From assembly GCA_951217055.1 (NCBI GenBank), contig OX578276.1:58527307-58591306 (forward strand): a DNA stretch of 64,000 nt, in the 5' to 3' direction. Every line of letters begins with the position of its first letter. Positions within the stretch are counted from its first letter, which is position 1. Below are positions 33,052 to 45,151 of this stretch, in pieces. Position numbers and translations under genes: made by a program. Source of the DNA: Gerris lacustris. Taxonomy: Eukaryota; Arthropoda; Insecta; Hemiptera; Gerridae. The notes under the pieces were generated by a model. The model was not told the DNA's origin and searched no databases. It saw only the letters and a program-made list of their open reading frames with translations.

Positions 33052-34542
33052 CAGTGGCGTAACTAAGAAATCCGGCGCCCTCCCGCAACTATTGAAAATG
33101 CGCCCCCCTATAACTTACAAAATTTACCCCCCCCCCCCCTTAATTTATTTTCCCTCTTTGTTAGTCATTCTGGAACAGATGGAGTGGGGACGATAAAATA
33201 ATCTGTAAACAAATTTAATAACTAATTAATTTATTTAATTTTCAAACAGATTATTATTTCAATTTTTTTTTAATACTAGTGTACATCACTATTACAGTAA
33301 TAATGTTATTTTTATTTCTTAATAAAAATAGTAAAATTGTAATATGTATAAATAAGAAGAACAAACTAACAACCTTGCTCCTTGCTTGAAGACTTGAACT
33401 GGAATATCTTAGCAAAATAGTTTTTAGCGTCAGACAGACACGGAAACAAAAATGTTTTCTATTATCTGAAACCGATAACTGTCTTTGAATTTTTGAAATC
33501 TGAGACATCAAAATTGTTGGTTCTACAGAAAGATCTCATAGCTTCTGTTACTTTCGGTAAGCTCGGAAGCAAAAGAAAAAAGTGTTTGCTACTGGAGGAG
33601 GAGGTAGATATGACGATAGGATATTTTAGTCATTAACAAATTGACGTGACATCCCCTAGATTCCCGATGGCTATATAATAATCTGAAAAATGCACATACC
33701 TTTTTAAATAAATTCTTCACCAAAACAATTTAATTTTACGCACAAATTAACTGAACGTAGAATAAGAAATAAAAAATAGCAGAGCTTTCTAGCGAAAGGA
33801 AAGTTAAAAATTCACAGCAAAAGACACAACCACCCCAATCGTGCGGGGTGCACGAGAGCTATAACTATAACTAGAACTGGACCGAACTGAGTTTGATACA
33901 TGTGATTAATAGATAACAATTCTTAAATTAAGGGAAGGGTAGAAAAGATAAAAACTCTAAAGGGAGGTAAAATTAGCTAGGTAAGAAAAGAGTTAGAAAC
34001 TAAATACAAAGAGGTTGTGATAAGGAAAAAGAAGTAAGAAGGGTTAAGAAAGAAAGAGAAATACACATATAACAATAACAAAGACAATCGATAGAGAAAG
34101 AGATAGAAGTATGTATTGCTAAGTTTGGAACAGATTTCCTTATCTAGTACAGCTAAAACCGGATTAGATAAGATAACTTTTTGTTTTAATTGTATTAAAC
34201 ACTTGCATCTCCTAGTAGTCCAAAATGAAGAAGGGAGAATCAGTCCGATATACTTACCCATATAGTTATAGGTATAGTGACACTTAGCTTGGAAACCAAA
34301 CTGAGCTCTAAATCATATCATCTCAACAAATTCTCACTCTGATGAAAACTCTTTATTTGTTTTATCTCTCATTTATTTTTATCTCCCAAAAATATTATTA
34401 TTATAAAAATAATTCTGCCCATATAGCTTCTTTTAATTTTTATTATTAAATATTATTGTTTACTCATTTTTCGGCGCCCCCTAGACCAGGCGCCCCCCCC
34501 CCCCGCACCGCGGGGTTGGCGGGGGCGCTATTTACGCCCCTG
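33052..34542. mobile_element. non-autonomous hAT transposon (1.5 kb) with 8-bp target duplication
   Basis: Ends CAGTGGCGTAACTAAG and the complement of TATTTACGCCCCTG form inverted repeats with two mismatches. The target duplication GTTGTTGT is at 33044-33051 and 34543-34550. Subterminal GGCGCCC and C-run tracts follow on both sides. A minus-strand family A head (33425-33565) is nested inside. The open frame at 33977-34261 shows no domain. Confidence 0.92.
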
Positions 34543-34583
34543 GTTGTTGTGTTGTTGTTGTTGTGTTGTTGGTTGTTGTTGTG

Positions 34584-34790
34584 AATATGTGATAACAAGT
34601 TACCAAATAGTTAATAAATATGTGAACAATTATTTATTTTAAAATTCGACGATGTTTAAGTTGACTAGTTCGGATTTTTTATTAGGCTTGAGAATGACCC
34701 AAACAGAGGGTTGAAATATAGCTAAAGATGGTTTGAAGAAGGTTCTTTTGAATGTATCCCTAAAGTGACCCACCTATAAACCATATAGAG
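34584..34790 (+). repeat. single-arm copy of the 10786-11577 palindrome family
   Basis: GTGATAACAAGTTACCAAAT, ATTCGACGATGTTTAA, GAATGACCCAAACAGAGGGT and GTGACCCACCTATA occur in the order of the right arm at 11270-11570. A large internal deletion has occurred between the first and third blocks. The most conserved block (AGGGTTGAAATATAGCTAAA) is identical in all three arms. Confidence 0.8.
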
Positions 34791-34799
34791 TATTAATCT

Positions 34800-35640
34800 A
34801 TTTTCCATTACATTTTAGCAGGCAATACTCCTTTAAATATTATACTTCATTTATTAACAAATCCAATAAATATTCATTGGCCGAATCAATTTAAACATTC
34901 CATGAGTTCTACGCTTTATATGGTAGAGACATTGTAATGTAATAGAATTCACTGAAAGTTCCACTATAACTTTCACTAGAATTTCATTATTTGCACTTGC
35001 AGTCAGCATATAAATGACATAAATAATTTATATGAGTATAAGTTGTTTGTTCAATTATATTTATTCAATCCTTCTTTCTTATTGTTGGGTTCAACTCATT
35101 AATTTGTTGTACTGGCATATTTCGTCCCCTCCCGGAACATAGTCATGCCTAATCTTGAGAAAATTTTATCACATATTTACTCAACTAAGTGGGTTTCGTC
35201 AAATTTATAATTTTATGTAATGAATTTTCCTCCACACATCAAAACATCCATTTTTATTTAAAACAATAAATTAATAGTAAAAAAACATTTTTAAAAACAA
35301 GCTTTTATCTTGGACCATCCATATTGGATTTAGAGTGAAGACATTTTATTTTGCGTATTCTTCTCAGTAAACCCTTTCATTTGATACCCATATCATGGAC
35401 GTGCTTAAAAAAAAAACTAGTCCGCCATCTTAGCCTGCCCGCCATATTGGATTTAGAATGAAATCACTTAGCTAACCATGCATTGTCATCCAAACTAAAC
35501 GTGTATGCAAAATTTCAATTCAATCGGTTGAGGATAACTGCTTTAAAATTCAGTTGCAAGATTAGACCCAAACATACATAACTTACATCCATAAAAACGT
35601 ACAAACATTGCAAGTTAAATAATGCAAGTTAAATGTAAAA
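34800..35640. other. AT-rich DNA and fragmentary repeats
   Basis: The right part (35300-35600) contains GTCCGCCATCTTAGCC, CCATATTGGATTTAGAATGA and TTTCAATTCAATCGGTTGAG. This is an interspersed-repeat style related to family B. No gene is recognised. Confidence 0.4.
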
Positions 35641-35647
35641 ATTGGTA

Positions 35648-36657
35648 AGGCGTGAAGTCTCACGTAAAAAGGGTTTCGTTGGTATTGTGAACACAAAATT
35701 AGAAGGGGGGGGGGGGGGGGGGGAGAAAAGTTTTTTTTGACAAAATAGCGCGCAAATTAAACGTTAACCACAAGTATTATACATTGTTGTAATCTACTCT
35801 TCAATACCTTTCATTTGATACCCAACTCAAAATTAAAAAAAAAAAAAAATTTTCGAGTGACGTGAATTATCCGCCATCTTGGATTTCCAGTAAATCAGAT
35901 CAAATTGCTAATCTTATTTCTTCTATGGCCCAGCAGACCACACATTTTGCATATTTTTCTATATTTTTAGTAATAGCGGAAATACGATTTTAGGGGGGGG
36001 GGGACACGCAAAATTTCGATGTTTTTTGATAAAATGGCGCCAAAAATTTAACACTATCTCTAAGTGGTATATATATTTGTAATCTACTCTTCAATACCTT
36101 TCATTTAATACCCCACTCAAAATTTAAAAAAAATATTTTTTCTCGAGTGACGTGAATTATCCGCCATCTTGGATTTCCAGTAAATCAGATCAAATTGCTA
36201 ATCTTATTTTTTCTATGGCCCAGCAGACCACGCATTTTGCATATTTTTCTATGTTTTTAGTAACAGCGGAAATACGATTTTAGGGGGGGGGGGGGGACCC
36301 GCAAAATTTCGATGTTTTTTGACAAAATGGCGCCGAAAATTAAACACTATCCCTAAGTAGTATATATATTTGTAATCTACTCTTCAATACCTTTCATTTG
36401 ATACCCCACTCAAAATTTTAAAGAAATATTTTTTTCGCGCGACGTGATTTATCCGCCATTTTGAATTTGAAGAGCTGATAATTTTGAGTTCGCTATATTT
36501 TTCCTGTGTGCGCGTCAAAACGATCTTTTATACTGGAAAGTTTCACGTTTTTATCTCTTTTGGTTTAAAAGTTATTGGAACCGTACAGAGTGACAGACAG
36601 ACACAGGAACGAAACTATAAGGGTTTCTTTTTTTTTGGTTTTACCAACGAAACCCTA
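35648..36657 (+). repeat. family B element with internal 290-bp tandem triplication
   Basis: Left end AAGGGTTTCGTTGGTATTG (35676) is mirrored by TTTTACCAACGAAACCCT at 36640-36657. Inside, a unit of about 293 bp is repeated: a G-run, AAAATTTCGATGTTTTTTGA, AAAATGGCGCC, ATCTACTCTTCAATACC, then TCCGCCATCTTGGATTTCC. Units begin near 35703, 35994 and 36287, and the last changes into the ordinary 3' end (ATTGGAACCGTACAGAGTG, GACAGACAGAC). Confidence 0.8.
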
Positions 36658-36669
36658 AAAATGAATAAA

Positions 36670-37824
36670 TAGTTATTTATGCACCTAGGGAGTAAAGTAA
36701 GCCATTATTCCCTGAGCGAAAAAGTTGGTTCTTGAGGCGAAGCCGAAGGAACCATGGTCCCTAAATCCCGAGGCGAAGCCGAGGGAATAACTCTTATTAG
36801 CTCCCGAGGCGCAGCCGAGGGAGATAATTATTGCGAGGGGAATAATGGCACTTTACTCACGAGATACATACAATATTTGATCTCCAGTAGAAAGAAGATT
36901 CACATTTTCGTCCATTGCACAGTTTTTATTTAATATTTTAATAAATAGCAATAATTATTAGCACTTTTAATAGCAGATATAAGAGATTCAATATTAAAAA
37001 CAAATAAGAATTGGAATTAAACTCAAATAGAAGGTTATTTAGATGGAGGTTATATGTAATGTTGTAATCAAACATAAACATGGTCAAAAAAGCGCAGTGC
37101 CGCCAACCTGATTTCGACAACTTTATTACATTAGCCATACATTTTCTACTTTTTATAAAATAATTAAGTTGCAATCTTTACTTTTTCGCCCTACTTTTAC
37201 TTTCTCTCCCTACTTTTTGAGTTAGGGATGAAAAGACCTGTTTTAGTCCCTCTAAACTAATTCAAAATCATAACTTTTTTTCCCTACTGAAGATAAAATA
37301 ACAATCACAATAACATATATCTCCAGTAGAGAGAAAAAGTTATGATTTTAAATTAGTTTAGAGGGACTAAAACAGGTTTTTTCCACCTGCATCTAAATAA
37401 CCTTCTAGTTGAGTTTAATTCCAATTCTTATTTGTTTTTAATATTGAATCTCTTATGTCTGCTATTAAAAGTGTTAATAATTATTGTTATTTATTAAAAT
37501 AATAAATAAAAACTGTGCAATGGACGAAAATGTGTATTTTCTTCCTACTGGAGATAAAATATTGTATGTACCTCGTGAGTAAAGTGCCATTATTCCCCTC
37601 GCGATAATTATCTCCCTCGGCTGCGCCTTGGGAGCTAATTAGAGTTATTCCCTCGGCTGCGTTTAAAAATTAAACGCAGCATTAAAACGCAAATTAAAAA
37701 TTCTAATTCCCTCGGCTTCGCCTCGGGATTTAGGGACCATGGTTCCTTCGGCTTCGCCTCAAGAACCAACTTTTTCGCTCAGGGAATAATGGATTACTTT
37801 ACTCCCTAGGTGCATAAATAACTA
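36670..37824. mobile_element. fold-back element (1.15 kb) with arrays of CGAGGCGAAGCCGAGG motifs
   Basis: The left end TAGTTATTTATGCACCTAGG (36670) is complementary to the right end at 37824. Arms of about 390 nt pair with interruptions. An inner inverted pair (37228-37285 and 37318-37375) contains CCTGTTTTAGTCCCTCTAAA. Each arm has three or more copies of a near-palindromic CCGAGGCGAAGCCGAGG-type motif (about 36737, 36769, 36810; 37613, 37650, 37710, 37746). The left arm has an unpaired insert at about 37060-37220 and the right arm a short one near 37660-37700. Confidence 0.88.
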
Positions 37825-37829
37825 TTAAC

Positions 37830-38570
37830 TGCTTGTTTTAATTTTGTCGACTTTTATATAAATTTACCCTACATGACCCTTGATTTTTAATAGAACTTTA
37901 ACGTAGCAATTTTTTATGGTCCGTAGGCAAAACCGAGAACCCTTTTAATTTTCTGCGCGTGTTTTTCTGTAACATACCAGATCTCCGAATGTACCCATCA
38001 CAAACATTTAAAACGATGCAGTTGTATTAAGTGTAATAAATCAAACACAGCAAAATTACAAGGCAGCCCCAAAAAGTCATACCTCGAAAACAAAGGATGG
38101 AAAATTTGTTTAAAAAAAATGCGTCATGAGGGATGAGTGTTAATGTTAATTGAAAGAGGATGACGGCCTGAGTACCAATAAATATTTGGTTTCATTTTTG
38201 CCCTATGAGTCCCTCTCCCCTTATTATTATTATTAGTTATTCTTTGTAAAATTAACCGGGTTTTAAGGTATTTTCCATTAGTCGCATGTTTTCTAAAAAA
38301 AAGTCCCTTATCTTAAAAATGTCTTAAGAACAGTTTGAACTAAACACTTCGGAGTAGGTTGATTGAGTTTAGACAGTAACAATGCAATTTGCGGCAATAG
38401 TTTTGTGTCATTATAAAAAGGGGATTAAAAGTTATAGCTTAAAAAAAAAAAAAAAATAATAATAATAATAATTATGAGCCAATAGTTGCTTTATGTGCAT
38501 TAAAAGCTTTTAGAAAATCGTGAATTCTTTAATATTGGAGATGATTTCGTATGAAGGTTAGTTGGAGATT
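37830..38570. other. intergenic DNA with a diverged family E copy
   Basis: Around 38030-38450, CACTTCGGAGTAGGTTGATT, TGTCATTATAAAAAGGGGAT and TGCGTCATGAGGGATGAG relate to the family E blocks at 1775-2340 and 4381-4560, partly in inverse orientation. No gene is recognised. Confidence 0.4.
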
Positions 38571-38576
38571 ACAGGC

Positions 38577-38690
38577 AACGGTTAATCTAATAGCTCAGTT
38601 AGATTAAGCGCTTGCATTAATTTGGAGGTGGTGCATGTAATATGATTCAGGTTGCTTGTTCAATTACCAGTCGAGATACTTAATTCTTAC
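38577..38690 (+). repeat. tRNA-like fragment (SINE head)
   Basis: TAGCTCAGTTAGATTAAGCG is a good pol III A box. A weaker B-box-like TTGTTCAATTACC follows about 60 nt later. The intervening arm does not fold as a tRNA, so this is a tRNA-derived repeat or decayed gene. Confidence 0.45.
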
Positions 38691-38929
38691 TTCAGGGGAG
38701 TGTTTTAGTTTAATCAAATTACTGTTACTGGATAAGATTTACTTTTAAAGTTTGATATTGGATGGTAAAAAACCGCATCCACCCTAGGCGGACACAAACC
38801 TACAGTCTACCTCTTTTTAAGCATTAATATAGCTTACCAAGTAAGATGTTTATTCTCAAGTGTTCGAAGTTTCAAACTCAACCCCATCATAAACAGGAGT
38901 ATTTTAACAAAAAATCGGTCGAGACAACT

Positions 38930-39500
38930 CAGACAAACTTTCTCATATACGAGATTATAATTACTTGGCCCAGTGTTTCCATTTATTAGTTTTCAAATGT
39001 ACATTTAAATATTATTAAACATTTCATCAAAATTTATCATAAAAATAACTTTTCCTGGGCGGGGAATCGAACCCGGGCTCTCTCCGTCCGCGTATTAAGC
39101 TTTTTTCTCAGGAACTAGATTTATCCCGGGGAAACGGCTTATATCGTTGGATACGTATTCAAATGGACTAAATTTTAATTTTTTTCAATCAAAATCGTTG
39201 GAACCTTTTTCGAGAAATATTTTTGGGGGGTAGCGCCCCCAAATTTGGAGCAAAAATTCATTTCTCGATTTCGCCTCGGGGTATGATTTTTGTGAACATG
39301 TATGCCAAATTTCGTTAAAATCGGCTCAGTAGTTTAGGCTCCAGGCGTCTGCACAGACGACAGACAGATGACAGACAGACATTTTTTAAAAACCACTTTT
39401 TTGGACTCAGGGGACCTCAAAACGTGTAAATCCATCAAAATCTCAAAATCAAATTTTCGCGCCATCACAATACTTTCTCTTTATATGAGAAAGTAATAAA
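38930..39500 (-). repeat. dispersed repeat with tRNA 3'-half-like segment
   Basis: On the minus strand CCCGGGTTCGATTCCCCGCC (39058-39080) is a perfect T-arm/B box but no 5' tRNA half precedes it. The right part carries ATTTCGTTAAAATCGGCTC, a (GACA)n tract and TACTTTCTCTTTATATGAGA; an ACTTTCTCATATACGAG string at the left end resembles the latter. It is probably one composite mobile repeat. Confidence 0.5.
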
Positions 39501-40490
39501 AACTAAAAACGAGGTAGGGTAAATTTTTCAAATCAATTATGATTTTTCATTCGTTGTTAACTGAATTTCATTTGGAGGCTAAAAGTATTCGCGATCCAGC
39601 GATAAGTTTGAAAACATTTGTAGCTTATATTCATAAATAAATCAAACTGACATAAATATGAACATAAGAAACAATTCCGAGCTTAAGGCAAGCCTAAACG
39701 CTAGTTTAAAAATACTTGTGGTTGTGGAGCTGGTCATAAGTTGGAAAACTTTTTCAGTTAACTTATAGCTACTTTTATAAATTATTAATAAGAAATTATG
39801 AATGCAATATCGATCCCTCCCTACCTCCTTAAGCTGTATATTGTATATACAGATTGAACACTATATAATATAATGAAAAGTCTTATTGAGGAACTTGGTT
39901 ACCGTAGAGAGAAGCGGTAGCAAGAAATTTGAAAAATTCACCGGCACTATTTAAAGAAGGCCCCACTCTAGTATTATTATTTCATTGTTATCTCCTTCTT
40001 TCTTAGAGCGTGTGTGTTAATTCCACCGGGAACTGCATCTTAAGAAGAAAGCCTTTACGCATGAAATACTGGCACGTTCGCAGTGATCTTGAAGGAGCAA
40101 TTTAGCCATGCATATCATTTCCGAGCCGCGTTGGTCTTGATGCGTAAACAATTACAAGACGTATTTATTGCAAGCAGAATTTTACAGATTTGATTTTCTC
40201 ATAAATATATAATATATAAGCACTGTTAATTTTTAAGGCCGGTACACACCAACCGTGTATTTAGATACGTTTGAAAACATTTAAGGATGTTAGTGATACA
40301 TTAAAAACTCTTTTCACACCGAACAAATATTCGTGAATAAACAGTTCTTCAAAATTTTTGGCCGTGATCTCGACTTCTCCTGGACAACGGCAAACGCAAA
40401 TATTCGTTCGAGTTAGTAGACGAGCGCGGTTTCCGTTAGTTATTTTATGTTTTTACAACTCATTATTGTCAAATTTATTTAATTTTTCCC
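39500..40490. other. no gene recognised
   Basis: A block at 40233-40260 (AAGGCCGGTACACACCAACC) resembles the end of a Harbinger-like element, but I find no inverted partner. Confidence 0.35.
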
Positions 40491-40494
40491 CGTT

Positions 40495-40945
40495 TTTTAA
40501 ATCTGTCTGTCAGTCTGCCGGTCTGTCGGTCTTTCGCTCAGTTTTTGCGAACCAACATAACTTAAAAACAACTCCTCCAATTTTATTAAAATTTGGATAG
40601 TAATTGAGTAGATAGTAATAAAATTTGAGTAACAGTAATGGAGTCATAATTAGCCCATTTTTGGTCCCATATAAGTTTCTACCTTATATTTGTTTCTCGC
40701 GCCCATTTGCTTCTCTCCCCAATTTTTTAAATTGGAGACTTTAAAAAATGTCCTTTCTTCGAAACGATCACATAGCTTCCGTTACCCTCGATAAGCACGT
40801 AAGCAAAATTATCCCTCATGTCTGAAATAATGATATCAGTCTTGGCGTCTTGGAATATTCAAAATGGGAGACATCAAAATGTTTCCTTCTTTAGAAAGAT
40901 CACATAGCTTCCGTTACCCTGGGTAAGCTCAAAAAGCTAAAATTA
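40495..40945. repeat. rearranged family A mosaic
   Basis: The plus-oriented middle of family A (GTCTGCCGGTCTGTCGGTCT, TTGCGAACCAACATAAC, ATTTGGATAGTAATTGAG) is followed by two minus-oriented heads (GATCACATAGCTTCCGTTACC at about 40765 and 40899). It is an inverted junction within the same repeat family. Confidence 0.6.
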
Positions 40946-40949
40946 AATA

Positions 40950-42095
40950 TAAATCTTCTGGTTTTACCACATTGTAATTGATTTAGAATTGTTATGTAAC
41001 AACTCCCTGACTTCGATGACCAGTTACAAGATCGACCAGTTACTTAATTAAATGATAAACTTTATTTCAGGGCGTATTTAACCACGTCGAATAAGACTAA
41101 GGTACCAAACTGTTTTCTTAACTTTGATAGTGATAGTTATGAATATGCACTCTCCGTAATTATTATTTTACAAATTTAGAGAATTGCTCACTATTAGTAT
41201 AAAAGAAATGACAAATAACTATATGTTATTAATGATTGTAAAAACAAGAATTCACGGTATGTACTGTTTAAAACATTTTTGTTCAACGCGGCAGAGGGAT
41301 TATTCATTTTTCTCACACATTTCTGGATCATAAAGTAAGAAGACAGAACGTCAAGGCCAACAAGGGTCATTACTACTTAATGTTGATTCTTCATAACTAG
41401 TCAGCTTACATTCATAAAAATCTACTTGAGAACGTAATTATAGGACTCCTTACATATTTTGTTTCTTCGTTATGACAAAGAGTAAGTGAGAATATTCCTT
41501 TGTAGTAAGTAATACTTTTGTTTAAAGAAAATTGTAGCTAAGAAAATAAAATATTGTACATTCCTCTTTCATATACTAGAGCTTGTTATTTTTAGTTTCT
41601 TTGTAAAATTTTATCATTTAGTTTTTAATATATTAATTAATGAAGGTTCGTGGTAGATAAATTGAGGAGGAATGCTAATTGTAAATCAATGTGCTTAATA
41701 TTGCCATGGAAACATAAATATGAATCCCGACAATATTTATTTCGTTATTAAGACGGAGAGTAAAGTCAGATTATTCTTCATTCCTCTATAGTCTATAGTA
41801 AGTAAGCCCTCGTTTACACGCTGATCGCGACAGCACTATCACACTATCGCTTCTAACGAGATAGTTGATTGAGAGTACTATAGCGGCATCAGAATACTCT
41901 TGCGGCAGTCAAAAGAACTATCATGTGAAAACAGATCTAGGAGGCACCTGATAATCCGCTTATATGGTATATATGTATATACATACATTATATATTTTTG
42001 TTTGCCATTAAGTGATGACATAATATATTATGTTTTCGAAAAAATTTAACAAAAAAAAAAAAAAATTCCGCCAATGCTATATGCTAAGTTTAGGT
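40950..42095. other. AT-rich DNA, no gene recognised
   Basis: There are no exon-like signals, inverted-repeat ends or known repeat blocks, apart from a 14-base A run near 42051-42064. Confidence 0.35.
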
Positions 42096-42103
42096 AATAG
42101 GAA

Positions 42104-43989
42104 CAGGGCCGCAGCTAGGGGGGGGCAGGGGGGGTCTTTTGCCCCGGGCGGCAAAATGTAGGGGGCGGCAAAATGATTAACAGACTTTAAAATTATTTAA
42201 CTAATTTAAGACACAATGATGAGTAGGTGTAGAGGGCGGCATGCGAGCTAGGCAGATGAGAGTGAGCGGTATGAACGCAGTACTGTCAGTGAGTAGATGC
42301 CTTCTTAATTCCCTATTTCAAGGTCGGGTCACAGTGTAGTTTTCGCGTAGTCCGTCTCGACGATGCGCGCCCTATCCCTTCGAACTAGACACAGGGCCGG
42401 CGCGACCCTAGGGTACTAGGGCCTGAGGGGCGCCGCAAGATACGTGCCCACCAAGAAGTCAATGTTTTTACAAAGAAAGATAGATGCATAACTTAAATTA
42501 GGAGAGATCTCAGGGGCGGTGGAAGGGGAAAATCCCCCCCCCCCCAAATACAACAAAATTACGAAAAAATATCAATTGAATATAATAAGGGTTGATATTA
42601 ACATTTAAAACTGGGATTCCCAATTACATGTTTATGTGGGATACAAACATTTAACTATTTTGTGTTTGTTTATTTGCATACCTTAATGGTTGTTTGTTTA
42701 TATACTCAGTTGAGTGTGTATCCCCTAGTTCAGTCACTATATAGGACGTTGTGAAGGTATTTTATAATGAATCAGAAATAATTAACAGCATAGTATAGCG
42801 TTAAAGGTAAAACATTTATTTTTTAGTCTAAAAACCGATTTAGTTAATAAATGTTTTGAAAATTCTGCAGAAACAATTTTAAACAAACTTTTAGGTGATG
42901 CTTTTTTTTTAGCTGAAAAAGCTCCAAAATTCACCATTTTGAACCTAATTTTCTAAAATTTTCCGGGGAGGTCCCCCAGACCCCCCTTTGGGCTAGGTTC
43001 ATGTATGACAGAAGAGAGATTAGTAGGACTGGAACTTATTTTAACTGAACTGAACAGGAGTTGTTATTTAAAAATAGATTTTAATTTACTAAAGTCAGGG
43101 CCGCTGAGAGGATTTCCGGGCCCCTGGGCAAGTAAGCATCCGGGCCCCTTTGAACGGGGGGGGGGGGGGGGGGGGGGGGGGGGGTCCGGGGGGCCTCCCC
43201 TGAAAATTTAAAAAAATTTAATTACCAAAATATGAGTTTTAAGGATTTCTGAGGACAATTTTGTCCTTTGAGGAAAAGATGTTTGGTGGGGACGAATTGA
43301 CGTTTAACTAAGATGGGCTAAAAAAAAAATAATAATTGAGTAGTTTTGTAGCGGGTAAGTATCATTAAAAACCCTCTTTTACACTTTGTAAAATGTAAAA
43401 TACATAATATAACGTAAAACATAATATAAATTGTTTGCTAAAATAGTGACATTTAGAGAAAAAAAATCAAAATAATTAAGTAAGGCATTTTTTATTATTA
43501 TTTTATTATTTTTTTTTATAAAAGTTGCATTACTAGTAAAGAAATATTAATATTAGTATGTCACTATGATTTGTCTGTCAGTTTCTCTCCTATACATTAA
43601 CATTGACTATATTGAATAAGATAAAAAAATCTAAGTAACTAAATGAAAGCCTAAAATTCAAACTTTCATACTCATGACATGACACATTAGGAATAAATTT
43701 ATGTTCTTGACAATCAGTGATGAACTTAGCATCTGAACTCCCTTTGAACAAATAAGGCGGGGGGTCCCGGGGGTCCTCCCCCGGAAATTTTTTTAAAATT
43801 TAAGTGCAAAAAAGAATGTGTTTAAGAATTTCTGAGGGCAAGTTTGTCCTAACAGGAAAAGATTTTTAGTGGGGCGAATTTCAAATACATATGTACTGTT
43901 GGTTAAGTTTTGTATTTGTGTCTGTTTAATTTTCGTTGCGTAAATCAACTTTGCCTCACAAACTTAGCTAGGACATTAGGGACCCTCAC

Positions 43990-44051
<62 letters not shown>

Positions 44052-45143
44052 ATAAGAAAAAATCAAAAAACATTTTGCGTTCAGAACTGAAAGGGGTCCC
44101 CTTACAATAATATAGAAGAATAATTCCAAGTTAGATTTTATTATGCTCTAAAGGGGCCCTACCCGTTTTTTATGTTTTTTTGGAATTTGGGGGCCCCTTG
44201 GCACCAGGGTCCAACCGCAATTTGGGCCCATTGTTCCACTAATTACAATATCCGTCTTGTCTTTTTTGTTTTAAAAATCTAGGGCCATCCCCCGGGGCTC
44301 CAGGGGGCCCGGGCCTATGCCTCCCAAACATAGCTAGGGCATTGGGGCCCTTCAAGAAAAAAAACATTTGTGTTCAGAACTGAATGGGGTCTCCTTACAG
44401 AGTATAGAAGTATAATTTCTAGTTACGTTTTATTATGTTCTAAAGGGGCCCCTACCGACATTGGTGCAAAGATAGTAATATCATTTTTTTTTTTATTTGA
44501 GGGCCCCTTGGCACCAGGGGCCACTCGCAATTCGGACCCATAGTTATGCCACTAATTACAATATCCATCTTTTTTGCCTGTATCTTTTGTTCCAGCCTTT
44601 TTAGGTTGTAAAAAAACAGGTTCGCCCCCGGAGGCCCGGGCCCCCTGGAGACCCGGGCCCCTGGGCATTTGCCCCCCTTGCCCCCCCCCCCCTGTCGACG
44701 GCCCTGACTAAAGTTTAGTTGTTTCTTTTCGTCTCTGATGATTTAAGTCTCTTTTCCATTAAACATCAAAGAGCATCAAAAAGAAATAATCAAAACATTT
44801 GCAGTCGAAAAGTCAAATTTACATAAATACACTTTTAGTTTTTGGAAGAATTGTTTTATGTATAATGTATAATATTTTCTGCGTATATTTATAATATTTT
44901 CTGCTATATTAAAAATATTTTACTTGAATTGTTTCGTTTCTCATTTTCAAATAAACCTTAGTTATCAACTTAAATCATGATTTTATATTTTATCCCAAAT
45001 ATTAATAAATATTTCAAGATTTTTCACAAGCTGACTTAGGAGTAGGAGTAATAGTTATTGGCGAATTGCTAGGATAAAGTGGTGGAAGGGGGCGGCAAAA
45101 TTAGGGCTTGCCCCTCCTGGCAAAATATGTAGCTGCGGCCCTG
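42104..45143. mobile_element. hAT transposon (3.0 kb) with a second hAT nested inside
   Basis: Ends CAGGGCCGCAGCTA (42104) and TAGCTGCGGCCCTG (45143) are perfect inverted repeats. The target duplication AATAGGAA is at 42096-42103 and 45144-45151. Subtracting the nested element at 43096-44706 leaves about 1.43 kb. GGGCGGCAAAAT repeats occur near both ends. Orphan TIR-like starts (CAGGGCCGGCGCGACC at 42396; CAGGGGCGGTGG at 42511) suggest further truncated insertions. No transposase is seen. Confidence 0.93.
43096..44706. mobile_element. nested hAT transposon (1.6 kb) with 8-bp target duplication
   Basis: The left end is CAGGGCCGCTGAGAGG and the right end is the complement of CAGGGCCGTCGACAGG. 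The target duplication ACTAAAGT is at 43088-43095 and 44707-44714. The interior is a mosaic of GGGCCCC-rich blocks, two diverged direct copies of a TTAGCTAGGACATTAGGG/TAGCTAGGGCATTGGGGCC block, a long G run (43157-43184) and a 59-base A tract (43991-44049). No transposase. Confidence 0.93.
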
Positions 45144-45151
45144 AATAGGAA

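Noticed and set aside
36730..36835. CpG island promoter
   Set aside because: The GC-rich stretch is an array of a palindromic motif repeated in inverse order at the other end of a fold-back element.
39058..39107. tRNA gene
   Set aside because: Only the T arm/B box is present; there is no D arm or acceptor partner.
42396..42530. Additional complete hAT elements starting at CAGGGCCGGCGCG and CAGGGGCGGTGG
   Set aside because: No matching right ends or 8-bp duplications were found.
43005..43211. Gly-rich protein
   Set aside because: The frame crosses a transposon end and a long G run; composition artefact.
43910..44110. Lys-rich protein
   Set aside because: It is a translation of a 59-base A tract.
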